Shown: positions 18,227 to 27,168 of the stretch, one piece after another
Numbering within the stretch: the stretch's first letter is position 1
Layout of the letters: every line of letters begins with the position of its first letter
NCBI RefSeq assembly: GCF_902150045.1
Contig: NZ_CABFVU010000002.1
Coordinates: 1,396,486 to 1,460,485, forward strand
Direction of reading: 5' to 3'
From: Chitinophaga polysaccharea
GTDB taxonomy: Bacteria; Bacteroidota; Bacteroidia; Chitinophagales; Chitinophagaceae
Length of the DNA: 64,000 bases
Position numbers and translations under genes: made by a program
The notes under the pieces: model-generated
Database searches by the model: none
Seen by the model: only the letters and a program-made list of their open reading frames with translations
What the model was told of the DNA's origin: nothing

Positions 18227-18499
18227 TTATTGATTAACCTTTAATGTAATGGTAGGGCAAGGAGCTACCAGAGTGTTAGGAGACAGTGATGCCACTGTGG
18301 TGAATGTTGCACCTGTACCAGGACCACTTTGCAATGTAGCATTTTCTCTGATAGCCGGAACACTGCAGTAAGTTTTTCCGTCTACTATACTTGCTGTGTA
18401 AAGGTTTACATCAGTGGTTCTAGAAGCTTTGAATGCGAGTGCGCCTCCAACTACAGCCAAAACGGCTACTGCGGTTAATGCTAATTTTGCTTGTTTCAT
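18227..18499 (-). CDS. Small secreted two-cysteine peptide 1
   Basis: The protein has 90 residues with signal peptide MKQAKLALTAVAVLAVVGGALA and cleavage expected before FKASR. The mature part has YCSVPAIREN (Cys45), a Gly/Thr-rich linker, TFTTVASLSPNTLVAPCP (Cys81) and ITLKV. It is the closest to the thioredoxin-like gene and, with peptide 2, the best conserved of the three. The invariant blocks among copies 1 and 2 (DG-K-YCSVP-IRENA, TFTT-AS-SPNTLVAPCP) mark the parts likely to matter, while the middle linker varies. No known enzyme signature is present. Transcription probably continues from the thioredoxin-like gene 135 bases upstream, or from a local promoter. Confidence 0.83.
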   Translation of the reverse strand: MKQAKLALTAVAVLAVVGGALAFKASRTTDVNLYTASIVDGKTYCSVPAIRENATLQSGPGTGATFTTVASLSPNTLVAPCPTITLKVNQ

Positions 18500-18634
18500 A
18501 ATGATAGATGCTTTTTAGAATCAAAAAGCTAAACTTTACTAAGAATTAATAATGCCTACTCGTTTATAATGGTTTTCGGCTTCCCCATTTCAGCTAATCT
18601 CTTAGTGTTAGACTAGCCTTTGTTGCGCAACATT

Positions 18635-19261
18635 TTAGATCTTCGATACAGCTATTATTTGCTCAGGGCTGATCCCACCGACGAAAGCACCTTTGAGTCT
18701 TTTGTCTTTTCCATATATTGCGATATATGGAACTACAGCGGTGTCGAAATATTTTCCAAAGAAAGAAGAATAGTCGATGCCAATTTCTATATTGCTGTAC
18801 TTTTTTAAGTCGAATTCATTTGAGAATAATTTCATTTCCTGAAATGAATATGATGTTAGCATGTAAAATTGAATGTTCGATAATTTTGATATATTCTTTA
18901 TTATTTCTCTCATTTCTTTTTGGCAAAATGGACAATAAGGGCTAAAGTAGAATAAGACAATTGGATGCCCTATTGGAATGCTATCAGTATTAAAAGTTGT
19001 TAAACTGTCTGAAAGTAGTAAGTTGAATGACGGCATTATATGTCCTTCTTTGCTTGTCTGTATTGGTTGGACAAATATTGACTGCCTTCCAATTAATGAT
19101 TTTTTTATTATTGAGTTTACTCCAAAATATAGAATCAACCCCGATAGTACTATTATTGTATATTGTATTCTTTCTTTTTTTAACATGGCAGTATCGATTA
19201 GTACGTTCATCCAGATATGTGTCTTATTAAGATTAGGTAATTGAATTGGGATTGTCGTCAT
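18635..19261 (-). CDS. Membrane-anchored thioredoxin-like protein (CPFC)
   Basis: The protein has 208 residues: one N-terminal membrane segment (about 32-50, YTIIVLSGLILYFGV), then a TlpA/AhpC-TSA-type thioredoxin fold with the active site FYFSPYCPFCQKE (Cys110 and Cys113) and a cis-proline region at AVVPYIAIY. The C-terminal half is predicted in the periplasm. Thioredoxin-like proteins with CPFC can form, isomerise or reduce disulfides; the neighbouring two-cysteine peptides are natural candidate substrates (inference). Its ATG overlaps the stop codon of the upstream membrane protein as ATGA, so the two are translationally coupled, which also supports this start. Confidence 0.85.
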   Translation of the reverse strand: MTTIPIQLPNLNKTHIWMNVLIDTAMLKKERIQYTIIVLSGLILYFGVNSIIKKSLIGRQSIFVQPIQTSKEGHIMPSFNLLLSDSLTTFNTDSIPIGHPIVLFYFSPYCPFCQKEMREIIKNISKLSNIQFYMLTSYSFQEMKLFSNEFDLKKYSNIEIGIDYSSFFGKYFDTAVVPYIAIYGKDKRLKGAFVGGISPEQIIAVSKI

Positions 19262-20889
19262 ACTTTATAAACATCTAATCCAATTGCAGATTTTATAAGA
19301 AATTCGAGTAGGAAGACCGCAAATGAAAAGGATACTAAAATTGGAAATAGTTGAAATCTAAGGGCTATTGGAGAAGCAAGAACACTAAATAAAAAGTTTA
19401 CTATCCATAGTGTAATAATCAACAGCATACCATGATTTAACCTAGGATGATGTTTGTGGCCTTTTAATATTAAAAAGCTAATAAGAGTGAATAACAGAAC
19501 GATGTTCATGGTGCCAATTAGTACGGGAAAGAAATTAAGGGTATTTACTTTGTAGTCTTTGAAGCGCGTTTTAAGCTTGTTCCCTTTGTAGTCGAACCAC
19601 ACTTGGGCAATATATGAAACACTATCAATCCCCGTGCTATACTGGCCGAGAAATTCGACAGGAGGGGCGTAGTATTTTAACGTATTAGGAATTAAATAGA
19701 ATTTTAGATATTCTTTTGGATATTCTTTTATAAGTAATTTACCATAGTCCTCGAGTAATGGAGCTACGGTTGCCCACTTTTTTACCATTCCTACTATAGT
19801 ATCCTTTTTGAATTGATTTTCCATATATATACTCAACGGTGAATCTGGCGCCCACATATAAACTGTACTGGCTATTAGTTGTTCTTGTGGATGTTTTTTT
19901 AGATCCCGGGTTGTGTCAAAGTATGTCCGGACAATATTGTCTACTTCCTGGAATCGTTTGGGTAACTCTTTTCGTTTGGAGCTGTCTACATATCTGTATG
20001 CATATAATGCATTGTTTGCTGTTTGCCATCCTGTAAATGGGGTGAATTGCCAATGCCCTGTTAACTTATAATATTTGTTGCCTGTATATAGCATGAAAAT
20101 ACCAATTAGGAGAAAGCCAAGAAGTATACCTCCTATTTTCAGCACCTTAGAACCTCCACCCTTGTATAATGCGACTAGAGCTATAATGGGATAGAAAAGC
20201 GCGTTGTAACGGACCGTAAAAGTTATGAATAAGGTTATAGCATTTATCACTATTATTTTTTTTGTAGGATTGTTAACTATCCATAGTAGCTGCGTAAACC
20301 AGATTAAACTAAGAGAAAGAAAGAAAGCATCGCTTGAAACATAGTTTGCTAGGTATAAGAAAATAGGATTGAACAACATGAAGCAGAATAATATAAGCTT
20401 AGTTAATTTTTCAGGATTGTAGAAATAAAAAAGAGTAAACAGAAATGCCAATATGCTTGTTTGAATCAATATATATTGAACAATAACAAGAGCAATGTCT
20501 GATCTTGTAAAGATGCTGAGTAATCTTAAGAACATTGAATATCCAATAGGATATATGTTTATTGAGAAGTTGTGATACGCTGTGTCTAAATAGGAGTAAG
20601 AGTCGCCGTTTATGAAACTTGCATAGGGGTAATAGTATTTGAAAATTGATAGCTGAACAATGATTGCAGATAGTGCTATCCATACATATACTTTATTAGC
20701 AGGACTTCTGAAAACATAGTTGAATAAAATCTTACTTGGGGATAACAGAGGTTCATTAGGATTGAATACTGTTGTTTTTTTTCCAGTATTGTCTTTTTTG
20801 TGAATAATATCATATTGAGGTTCAGTATTTGAACCGGCATTTTCTAGGCCAATGTTTGAATCGCGCTGGATTGGATTTTCTACGCTCAT
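19258..20889 (-). CDS. Polytopic membrane protein, GT-C-like
   Basis: The protein has 543 residues from the ATG at 20889 (a longer frame needs a TTG start). A polar N-terminus of about 65 residues is followed by roughly ten to twelve hydrophobic segments. The first outer loop contains an acidic motif, FINGDSYSYLD, in the place where GT-C glycosyltransferases (GT39/ArnT type) carry catalytic acidic residues; a large soluble loop (about 270-420) precedes the last helices. Those enzymes use lipid-linked sugars to modify lipids or proteins outside the inner membrane. I cannot prove that it is a glycosyltransferase. It is coupled to the thioredoxin-like gene by a 4-base ATGA overlap and heads the minus-strand unit that leads to the small peptides. 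Confidence 0.6.
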   Translation of the reverse strand: MSVENPIQRDSNIGLENAGSNTEPQYDIIHKKDNTGKKTTVFNPNEPLLSPSKILFNYVFRSPANKVYVWIALSAIIVQLSIFKYYYPYASFINGDSYSYLDTAYHNFSINIYPIGYSMFLRLLSIFTRSDIALVIVQYILIQTSILAFLFTLFYFYNPEKLTKLILFCFMLFNPIFLYLANYVSSDAFFLSLSLIWFTQLLWIVNNPTKKIIVINAITLFITFTVRYNALFYPIIALVALYKGGGSKVLKIGGILLGFLLIGIFMLYTGNKYYKLTGHWQFTPFTGWQTANNALYAYRYVDSSKRKELPKRFQEVDNIVRTYFDTTRDLKKHPQEQLIASTVYMWAPDSPLSIYMENQFKKDTIVGMVKKWATVAPLLEDYGKLLIKEYPKEYLKFYLIPNTLKYYAPPVEFLGQYSTGIDSVSYIAQVWFDYKGNKLKTRFKDYKVNTLNFFPVLIGTMNIVLLFTLISFLILKGHKHHPRLNHGMLLIITLWIVNFLFSVLASPIALRFQLFPILVSFSFAVFLLEFLIKSAIGLDVYKV

Positions 20890-21170
20890 TGTTACATGAT
20901 TATTTTGAGTCAAATGTCCTTAAGTATTTTACTATTTATTATCCGATATCCACTCAGCAAGTAGGCTTGAGTTTTATGTATACCCACCTGGGTAGTCGGT
21001 GATGCTTGGTGACATGGTTTTTTACTTTAGGTTTGATGTTGTTAATTAAAGTTACGGCTCACCACTGCAGCTAACACTCAGCGTTTTTCTTTTTTTCTAC
21101 ATTTTACACTTACACTGCAGATTGATTGCAACAAGATATCGGAAATTGAAAACACCGGTAACCTGTCAAT
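20890..21170. promoter_or_regulatory. Divergent control region with short palindrome
   Basis: This region of about 280 bases separates the membrane-protein gene (minus) and the outer-membrane barrel gene (plus), which suggests coordinated control of both arms of the locus. TACCCA-CC-TGGGTA at 20981-20994 is a perfect 6-bp inverted repeat and could be an operator. CACTGCAG occurs twice near 21062 and 21112. No confident promoter was identified. Confidence 0.35.
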
Positions 21171-23840
21171 ATGAAGCAACTTGTTTTTTTTTTGATTATG
21201 TTCTTTTTTCATTTTTATGTTGGGGCACAATCCCCTTATGATATCCGATTGATTGGAAAAGTACGTGATGCTGAAAGTGGGGTGTTTTTACCTGGTGCTA
21301 CTATTGTTTGTTTATTAGCCAAGGATTCAGCGAGGGTGAAGATTGGACTGACAGATAAGAATGGTTGTTTTGAGATAGATAGTATTTCAAGGGACGCTTA
21401 TTATTTGCATGTTACTTATATGGGGTATAAGCCTCTTTTTAAGGTGGTTTCGTTGATAAATGCTATAGGGATTTTAGATATAGGTGATGTTTTATTGGAT
21501 AGAGCGGGAGTTGCTTTGAGAGGAATTGACATAATTGGCAGCCGTCCATTAGTAAAGATATCTAAGGATACTATTTCATTTAGTGCTGAAAAATATAGAC
21601 TAAGGGAGCACTCAACACTTGAACAATTGCTAAAGAGACTGCCGGGTGTGCAGGTGGACGTTGATGGTGTAGTTAAAGTAAATGGCGAAGTCGTGAGTAT
21701 GATTTTAGTTGATGGCCGCCCCTTTTTTCTCAATAATATTAGCATGGCTACCAGGAATATTCAGGCAGATATGATCGAGAATGTGCAGTTAATAGATAGG
21801 TTAATTAGAGAACGTGACCCTGCTAGTTTTAGCGGAGAGGGAACGGAGAAAGCAATAAATATTACGTTGAAAAAAAACAGAAAGAATATCTGGTCCGGAG
21901 AGTTGGGGGGGGGACATGGAACGTTACACCGTTTTGTCGCTAAGGCTAATGTTACGAGATTTACAGATCACGAGCAATTGGCGATATTCGTTAATGGTGA
22001 TAATCTTAATGGGGCGACAGAAGATATGAGTGGAGGTGCAGGTTTATCTAGGATATGGCTGCCAGGTATTAATTATACTAAAGATTTAAACGACAAGGTT
22101 ACTTATGTAGGAAGCTACACGATGCAAAATAGCAAGCGTGAAAATTTTCAAAACAGTTCTAAGAATACATTTCTTGGAGATTCAATTTTTTTTTATGATC
22201 AGAACTTAAATCAAAATACACGTAACGCCTCTCATAGCATTAACTCTAGAATTAATTTTAAGATTAGTCCCTTTTGGTCATTATTATATGTAAATAGCAT
22301 CGGCTATGTTGTAGATCATGTGGAGATGATGAATGAACATGGATCCTATGGTAGTCATCGCCAGTTGATAGATAGTGGGTCTTTCGATAATTCTCTCTAT
22401 CAGTCAAGCTTTTCTATTTCAAATCAGATCAATTTAAACAAGAAGTTTCGGCGGGATTTATATAATTTGAATGTCGATATAGCTTACTCAAATTCTTATG
22501 TGCTTGCGCAAAATTATAATTTATCTGGCACTTTATATATGAGGTCAAATGGTATCCATGTTTTGGATACTTTAAATCAATATACTAAAATAGATAATAG
22601 AGCGAGAGATTTTCAGATTACGACTACGCAGAGCCTCCCTTTTTTGGGAAAAAGTATTTTATCTATTACTTATTCTCTTACTGTGAATAAGAGTCCTTAT
22701 TCAAGATCTACTTATGATTTTAATCCAGTGGATCGACATTACAGTGATTTGATAGACTCTTTAAGTGGAGATTTTGAAAATACAACTATAGCTAATTTTA
22801 CGCGATTAGGAATTGAGTATAAGAAGGGGAGTATTGAGTATAAAATATCATTAAGTTCTATGTTTTTTAATTTGTCTGGGGACAATACTACTTCAAATGG
22901 ACATTATAAGTATACCGCGACCTCGATTATTCCCAAGGGTAGCTTGAATTATGGCATTAGTGATTACAAACGCCTTCGCATTTTATTGACAGGTAACCCA
23001 ATTTTACCCAGTCCAGAGGAATTGCGGCCAATTTCTGATAATTCTAACCCTTTATATATAAAGAAAGGCAACTCGAATTTGAGAACTGGAAGTACACATG
23101 GTGTTTGGGTGACGTATAGTTCTTTTAATCCAGAAAAGATGTTTTTTTTTACTACGGGATTAAGTGGTGGATATATGCGTAATCAAATAATAGATGCTGT
23201 TTGGTTAGATACTTTAGGCCGCCAGATAATTCAGCCGACAAATGTTAGCGGTTCTTACAATATGAGAGTGAATATGGATTTTTCCTTCCCTGTCGGCAAA
23301 TCGAAATCTTCAATCAGCACGAGTACCTCTGCTTTTCTGCGACGGGACATAAGTTATATGAATAGTATTATGGGGAGTAATATTGGTATGTCTTTATCAC
23401 AAGCGGTCTCTTATAACTATATTTATAAAGATGTGGTTAATCTTTCAATAGCTACGAGTTATGGATTTAATAGCGTCTCATATACTATGCCTTCATATAA
23501 AATGATAAGATACTCAAGTTGTGGGGTATCTATTAATGGAAGTTTTAGACTCCCTTTAGGTTTACTCATCGGAGAGAATATTGCATATTCTTTGAATACA
23601 GGAAGAGGAGAAATGTTTAATACTAGTGCATTTATACTTAATGCTTTTGTTTCAAAGAGTTTATTTGCCAACAAGAAAGGGCTTATAAAGCTACAAGGGT
23701 TTGATATTTTAAACCAGAACGTTAATAGCTATCGCGTTATAGGACCTGGTAGTATGGAAGATGTGCGTACGAATGTTTTAAAGCGAGTGTTTGCATTGAG
23801 TTTCATTTATTACATTAAACAGAACTCTGTTAATAAGTAA
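21171..23840 (+). CDS. Outer-membrane beta-barrel protein, TonB-receptor-like (PF14905 type)
   Basis: The protein has 889 residues. Signal peptide (MKQLVFFLIMFFFHFYVGAQ), then a CarboxypepD_reg-like domain (about 25-105, IGKVRDAESGVFLPGATIVC), a plug-like region (about 120-240, LEQLLKRLPGVQVDVDGVVKVNGE and VDGRPFF), and a long C-terminal beta-barrel. This is the layout of the Bacteroidota 'outer membrane protein beta-barrel' family related to TonB receptors but without a SusD partner. It probably imports or exports a small ligand at the outer membrane. It is followed 54 bases later by S9 peptidase B on the same strand, so the two probably form an operon: peptide handling plus transport. Confidence 0.88.
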   Translation: MKQLVFFLIMFFFHFYVGAQSPYDIRLIGKVRDAESGVFLPGATIVCLLAKDSARVKIGLTDKNGCFEIDSISRDAYYLHVTYMGYKPLFKVVSLINAIGILDIGDVLLDRAGVALRGIDIIGSRPLVKISKDTISFSAEKYRLREHSTLEQLLKRLPGVQVDVDGVVKVNGEVVSMILVDGRPFFLNNISMATRNIQADMIENVQLIDRLIRERDPASFSGEGTEKAINITLKKNRKNIWSGELGGGHGTLHRFVAKANVTRFTDHEQLAIFVNGDNLNGATEDMSGGAGLSRIWLPGINYTKDLNDKVTYVGSYTMQNSKRENFQNSSKNTFLGDSIFFYDQNLNQNTRNASHSINSRINFKISPFWSLLYVNSIGYVVDHVEMMNEHGSYGSHRQLIDSGSFDNSLYQSSFSISNQINLNKKFRRDLYNLNVDIAYSNSYVLAQNYNLSGTLYMRSNGIHVLDTLNQYTKIDNRARDFQITTTQSLPFLGKSILSITYSLTVNKSPYSRSTYDFNPVDRHYSDLIDSLSGDFENTTIANFTRLGIEYKKGSIEYKISLSSMFFNLSGDNTTSNGHYKYTATSIIPKGSLNYGISDYKRLRILLTGNPILPSPEELRPISDNSNPLYIKKGNSNLRTGSTHGVWVTYSSFNPEKMFFFTTGLSGGYMRNQIIDAVWLDTLGRQIIQPTNVSGSYNMRVNMDFSFPVGKSKSSISTSTSAFLRRDISYMNSIMGSNIGMSLSQAVSYNYIYKDVVNLSIATSYGFNSVSYTMPSYKMIRYSSCGVSINGSFRLPLGLLIGENIAYSLNTGRGEMFNTSAFILNAFVSKSLFANKKGLIKLQGFDILNQNVNSYRVIGPGSMEDVRTNVLKRVFALSFIYYIKQNSVNK

Positions 23841-23894
23841 CAGTGATTTTAGTTTCATTTTAAAATTATAAGTTTTACTAATCAATATTTGCTT

Positions 23895-26543
23895 ATGAAA
23901 CATATTATACTTTTACTTTGCTGTCTTTTTTTTTCTTTTGTTTGTTATTCTCAGTCATGTGCAGATACAGTAATGAAGAAGGTAATATCTTCGGATTCCT
24001 TTAAGAATTGGAATTTGCATACATATGCTGATATTAGCAAGAATGGAAAGTATATGTATGTGATCAATGAGAGTTTCAGCCCACCATTTGAGAGATATTT
24101 AATGATACGGGAATTGAATGGAGACAGGATGGCAAAGTTTAAATGTATAGGTACCCCGATTTTTTCATCAAATGAACTTTTTTTTTTCCAGCTATCACCT
24201 GATAGCTTAGGTGTATTGGCCTTGGATAATTTTAAGCTGTCTTTTATTCCTAATGTGAAAGTGTTTTGGATACATGAGAAGTATCTAATATATAGATCAG
24301 TAAGACCTGATAGGTTTGTGATAACTGATTTGATTACCCAAAATTCTAAATCATTCCTTAATGTCATCGATTTTCATTTTAGTGGTGATGGAAAATTGTT
24401 GGTCATAGAGAGTCAGATTAATAATTCAACGCAATCTTTGATGCTGTTAGATTTAAATGCAAATAAGATGTTGAGGGTGTGGGAAGGAGAGGCACTTGAG
24501 TTCTTTGTTGTTGACCATACTGGCCAACAAGTAGCATTTGTTGTTAATGATTCATTATGGATATATAATAGGCATGATTCTTTACCAATAAGATTGGTAT
24601 CTGGGAGTGACGATTACTTCATAAGTAAATTGGTTGGTTTTAGTAGAGATGGAACACGGATATTTATAAATATCGTAGATAATCGCTGCATGAGCCCTTC
24701 TCCCCCAAAGGCGATATTAAATTTATGGAGTTATTCTATGAGCAGATTACCTTCACAATTCAATCAGGATTTGAAGCCTAAGAGTTTTTTGGCTGTCATA
24801 GATCCTTTGAATCGACAATTGCATCAATTGGAGTTCTCCGATGAGGCCGTTTATTTTAGTGGGTATGATAGGTTGGTAGATACTGTTTGCTTAGTCTATA
24901 AATCGGATAATGATTCGGTTGGATATAGTAATGAGGTCAGCAATGGATGGGCATTGATGAACACTAAAACGGGTCTTAGGCGTCAGTTGATGTTTGCTAA
25001 GAATGCCACTTTTGTTGTATTGTCTCGTGGAGGCAAGTATGTTATATATTATGATAAAGTAGTGAAAAGTTATTTTTCTTATGAGATCGCTAGTGAAAAA
25101 CTTAGAAATATTACTTCTGGAATGAAAGTATTGTGGGAAAAAAATGTAGATAAAGGTATTTATGGATACAAATACATTTGTGGGTGGATAACTGGAGACA
25201 GAGGTTTGCTTATTTACAGTCAAGAGGATATCTGGCAGATAGATCCGGCGGGTATTGGTAGGCCTATTAGGTTAACAAATGGATATGGAAATAGACATCA
25301 GCTTAAATTTTTTCTGGCTCTCGAAGAGTACGGACATAGATTTATAGGTGAACGGGAATCTCTTATTTTAACCGCATTTTCTCCCCAGACGAAGAAGAAT
25401 GGATTTTATAAGTTAACTGTTGGTAGAGAAAAGAATCCTGATTCATTAACAATGGGCGCACATTTGTATTGCATTTCTGAAAATCCGTGGATACCCTCCT
25501 ATTTGAATTTTTCACCCATTAAGGCAAGGGGTTCCCGGAAGTACATTGTGCGTAGAATGAGTGCCACGGAGGCGCCTAATTATTATGTCACGGTTGATTT
25601 TAAGTCATTTTTGAAGATAACAGATGCTGAGCCTCATAAGCAGTACAACTGGTATATGACAACCCTACACTCTTGGAAATCTCTTGATAGCAGTTGGCTT
25701 CAGGGGATTCTGTATAAACCTGAAAGCTTTGACTCTACAAGAAAGTATCCACTTATTATTTCTTGTTATGAGAGGATGTCTGACAGGTTGAATGCATATA
25801 TATTACCTGAGCCACTAACTGGTGGAAATACAATAAATATTCCGTATTATGTAAGTAATGGATACCTTATATTTTGCCCGGATATTAATTATAAGATTGG
25901 CGATCCTATGGAAGGAGCCTATAACTCAATTATATCTGCGGTTAAGTATTTGTCGGAGCTGCCATATGTTGATATTAAGAGAATTGGTATTCAGGGAAGT
26001 AGTTGGGGAGCAATACAAACAAATTATCTTGTAACTCATACTGATGTTTTTGCTGCAGCGTGTTCAGCATCTGGCTTATCGGATTGGATTAGTGGCTATG
26101 GTAGTCTAATGGCTGATGGAATTAGTGCACAGGAAATGTATGAAAAAGGACAATTGAGAATTGGAGCCACTTTATGGGAGAAGCGAGAAATTTACATTAA
26201 GAATTCTTCGGTCCTTAATGCTGACAAGATAACAACTCCTTTACTAATGATGCATACGAGAAACGACGAGCTTTGCTCATTTGGGAATGCTTTAGAACTT
26301 TTCATGGCTTTGCATCGATTGAAGAGAAGGTCATGGTTGTTAGAGTATAAAGGTAATCACACTCTTTTCGGTGAAGAAGCTAAGGATTTTAGTATGCGAA
26401 TGAAGGAGTTTTTTGATCATTATCTGATGGATAAGCCTATGCCAGGATGGATGAGTCAGTCTGTTTCAGGAAGGAATCAGTTACCAAATTGCAAAATAGA
26501 GTATGGTGGCAAAAAGGATTTAGAGACGTTTGTCAGTAAATGA
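23895..26543 (+). CDS. S9 prolyl-oligopeptidase-type peptidase B
   Basis: The protein has 882 residues from the ATG at 23895; two earlier codons would need a TTG start. Signal peptide MKHIILLLCCLFFSFVCYSQ. The architecture is the same as peptidase A: a long propeller-like half, then the alpha/beta-hydrolase domain with Ser703 in GSSWG, Asp791 in TRNDE and His822 in GNHT. The nucleophile motif differs from that of A (GFSFGG) but the triad is intact. C-terminal extension of about 25 residues after the WM motif. It lies downstream of the outer-membrane barrel gene. The pair of paralogous peptidases bracketing the small-peptide genes is the most striking feature of the locus. Substrate unknown. 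Confidence 0.91.
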   Translation: MKHIILLLCCLFFSFVCYSQSCADTVMKKVISSDSFKNWNLHTYADISKNGKYMYVINESFSPPFERYLMIRELNGDRMAKFKCIGTPIFSSNELFFFQLSPDSLGVLALDNFKLSFIPNVKVFWIHEKYLIYRSVRPDRFVITDLITQNSKSFLNVIDFHFSGDGKLLVIESQINNSTQSLMLLDLNANKMLRVWEGEALEFFVVDHTGQQVAFVVNDSLWIYNRHDSLPIRLVSGSDDYFISKLVGFSRDGTRIFINIVDNRCMSPSPPKAILNLWSYSMSRLPSQFNQDLKPKSFLAVIDPLNRQLHQLEFSDEAVYFSGYDRLVDTVCLVYKSDNDSVGYSNEVSNGWALMNTKTGLRRQLMFAKNATFVVLSRGGKYVIYYDKVVKSYFSYEIASEKLRNITSGMKVLWEKNVDKGIYGYKYICGWITGDRGLLIYSQEDIWQIDPAGIGRPIRLTNGYGNRHQLKFFLALEEYGHRFIGERESLILTAFSPQTKKNGFYKLTVGREKNPDSLTMGAHLYCISENPWIPSYLNFSPIKARGSRKYIVRRMSATEAPNYYVTVDFKSFLKITDAEPHKQYNWYMTTLHSWKSLDSSWLQGILYKPESFDSTRKYPLIISCYERMSDRLNAYILPEPLTGGNTINIPYYVSNGYLIFCPDINYKIGDPMEGAYNSIISAVKYLSELPYVDIKRIGIQGSSWGAIQTNYLVTHTDVFAAACSASGLSDWISGYGSLMADGISAQEMYEKGQLRIGATLWEKREIYIKNSSVLNADKITTPLLMMHTRNDELCSFGNALELFMALHRLKRRSWLLEYKGNHTLFGEEAKDFSMRMKEFFDHYLMDKPMPGWMSQSVSGRNQLPNCKIEYGGKKDLETFVSK

Positions 26544-27168
26544 CCTGATCGATTGGGAGTAGCCCCAATCTCTAATCATATACTAAATTTGCGATCATTT
26601 CCTGTTATCTCTAAGCATAAAATAGAATATCGCCAGCTTTTTCGTCGATTGTATAAATGGATCTCACTCCGATAATGTATAAGATGGACTAGGATATGAC
26701 AACGCTGAAATATTAAACCTCATGTACGTTCCAGATGACGCTAGCTACACATTGTAAATAGTATGCAGCATGCAGGTTCGCCAGCCGACCAGGTTCGCCT
26801 AGATGGCTTTGTAAGCTGACGCGCTGTCCACAGCAATTTCCACTTTGACCAATTCAATCATGAATTTAAGTACTAAAGAAGCGCCTGCTCTTTTATAGTG
26901 ATTTCCGCTTTTATATAGAATTATATGGCTACAAAAAACAGACATCACCAATAGATGTTTAAATAGAGATAAGAAACTGTTATGTACCTATTTAAATTTC
27001 CACAAATAGGAAACCTCGTATATTCAGGCCTTTTCCCAATCACAAGGTGGTTTCGAAATATTTGAAAGAATATAACTAGCCGGATTTAGTGTAGATAGGA
27101 GAAAAAAACACTCCCACAAAAAAAAGGGGCCAACCTCTCCGGTCGGCCCCTTCCTTATAACAAAACCC
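26544..27168. other. Gene-free 625-base gap at the right end of the island
   Basis: A small hairpin GATTGGG (26551-26557) / CCCAATC (26564-26570) follows the peptidase B stop and may be a weak terminator. AGGTTCGCC occurs twice (about 26773 and 26791) in a short GC-richer patch. A 9-bp inverted repeat TTTAAATAG (26958-26966) / CTATTTAAA (26988-26996) is present. A short open stretch on the minus strand near 26820-26880 (MIELVKVEIAVDSASAYKAI) ends in a stop and looks like a gene remnant, but I cannot name it. Composition changes from AT-rich to GC-richer here. Confidence 0.5.
27112..27152 (-). terminator. Rho-independent terminator of SusC/SusD unit
   Basis: On the minus strand a GC-rich stem (12 paired positions, including one G-T pair; core GGGGCCGACC / GGTTGGCCCC, 27124-27152) is followed by an unbroken T-run of about nine. 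It lies 17 bases past the SusD stop codon. Confidence 0.85.

Noticed and set aside
14021..26543. Lasso-peptide or lanthipeptide biosynthetic cluster
   Set aside because: S9-type peptidases and TonB-like proteins occur near lasso clusters, but no asparagine-synthetase-like, transglutaminase-like, LanB/LanC or radical-SAM gene is present.
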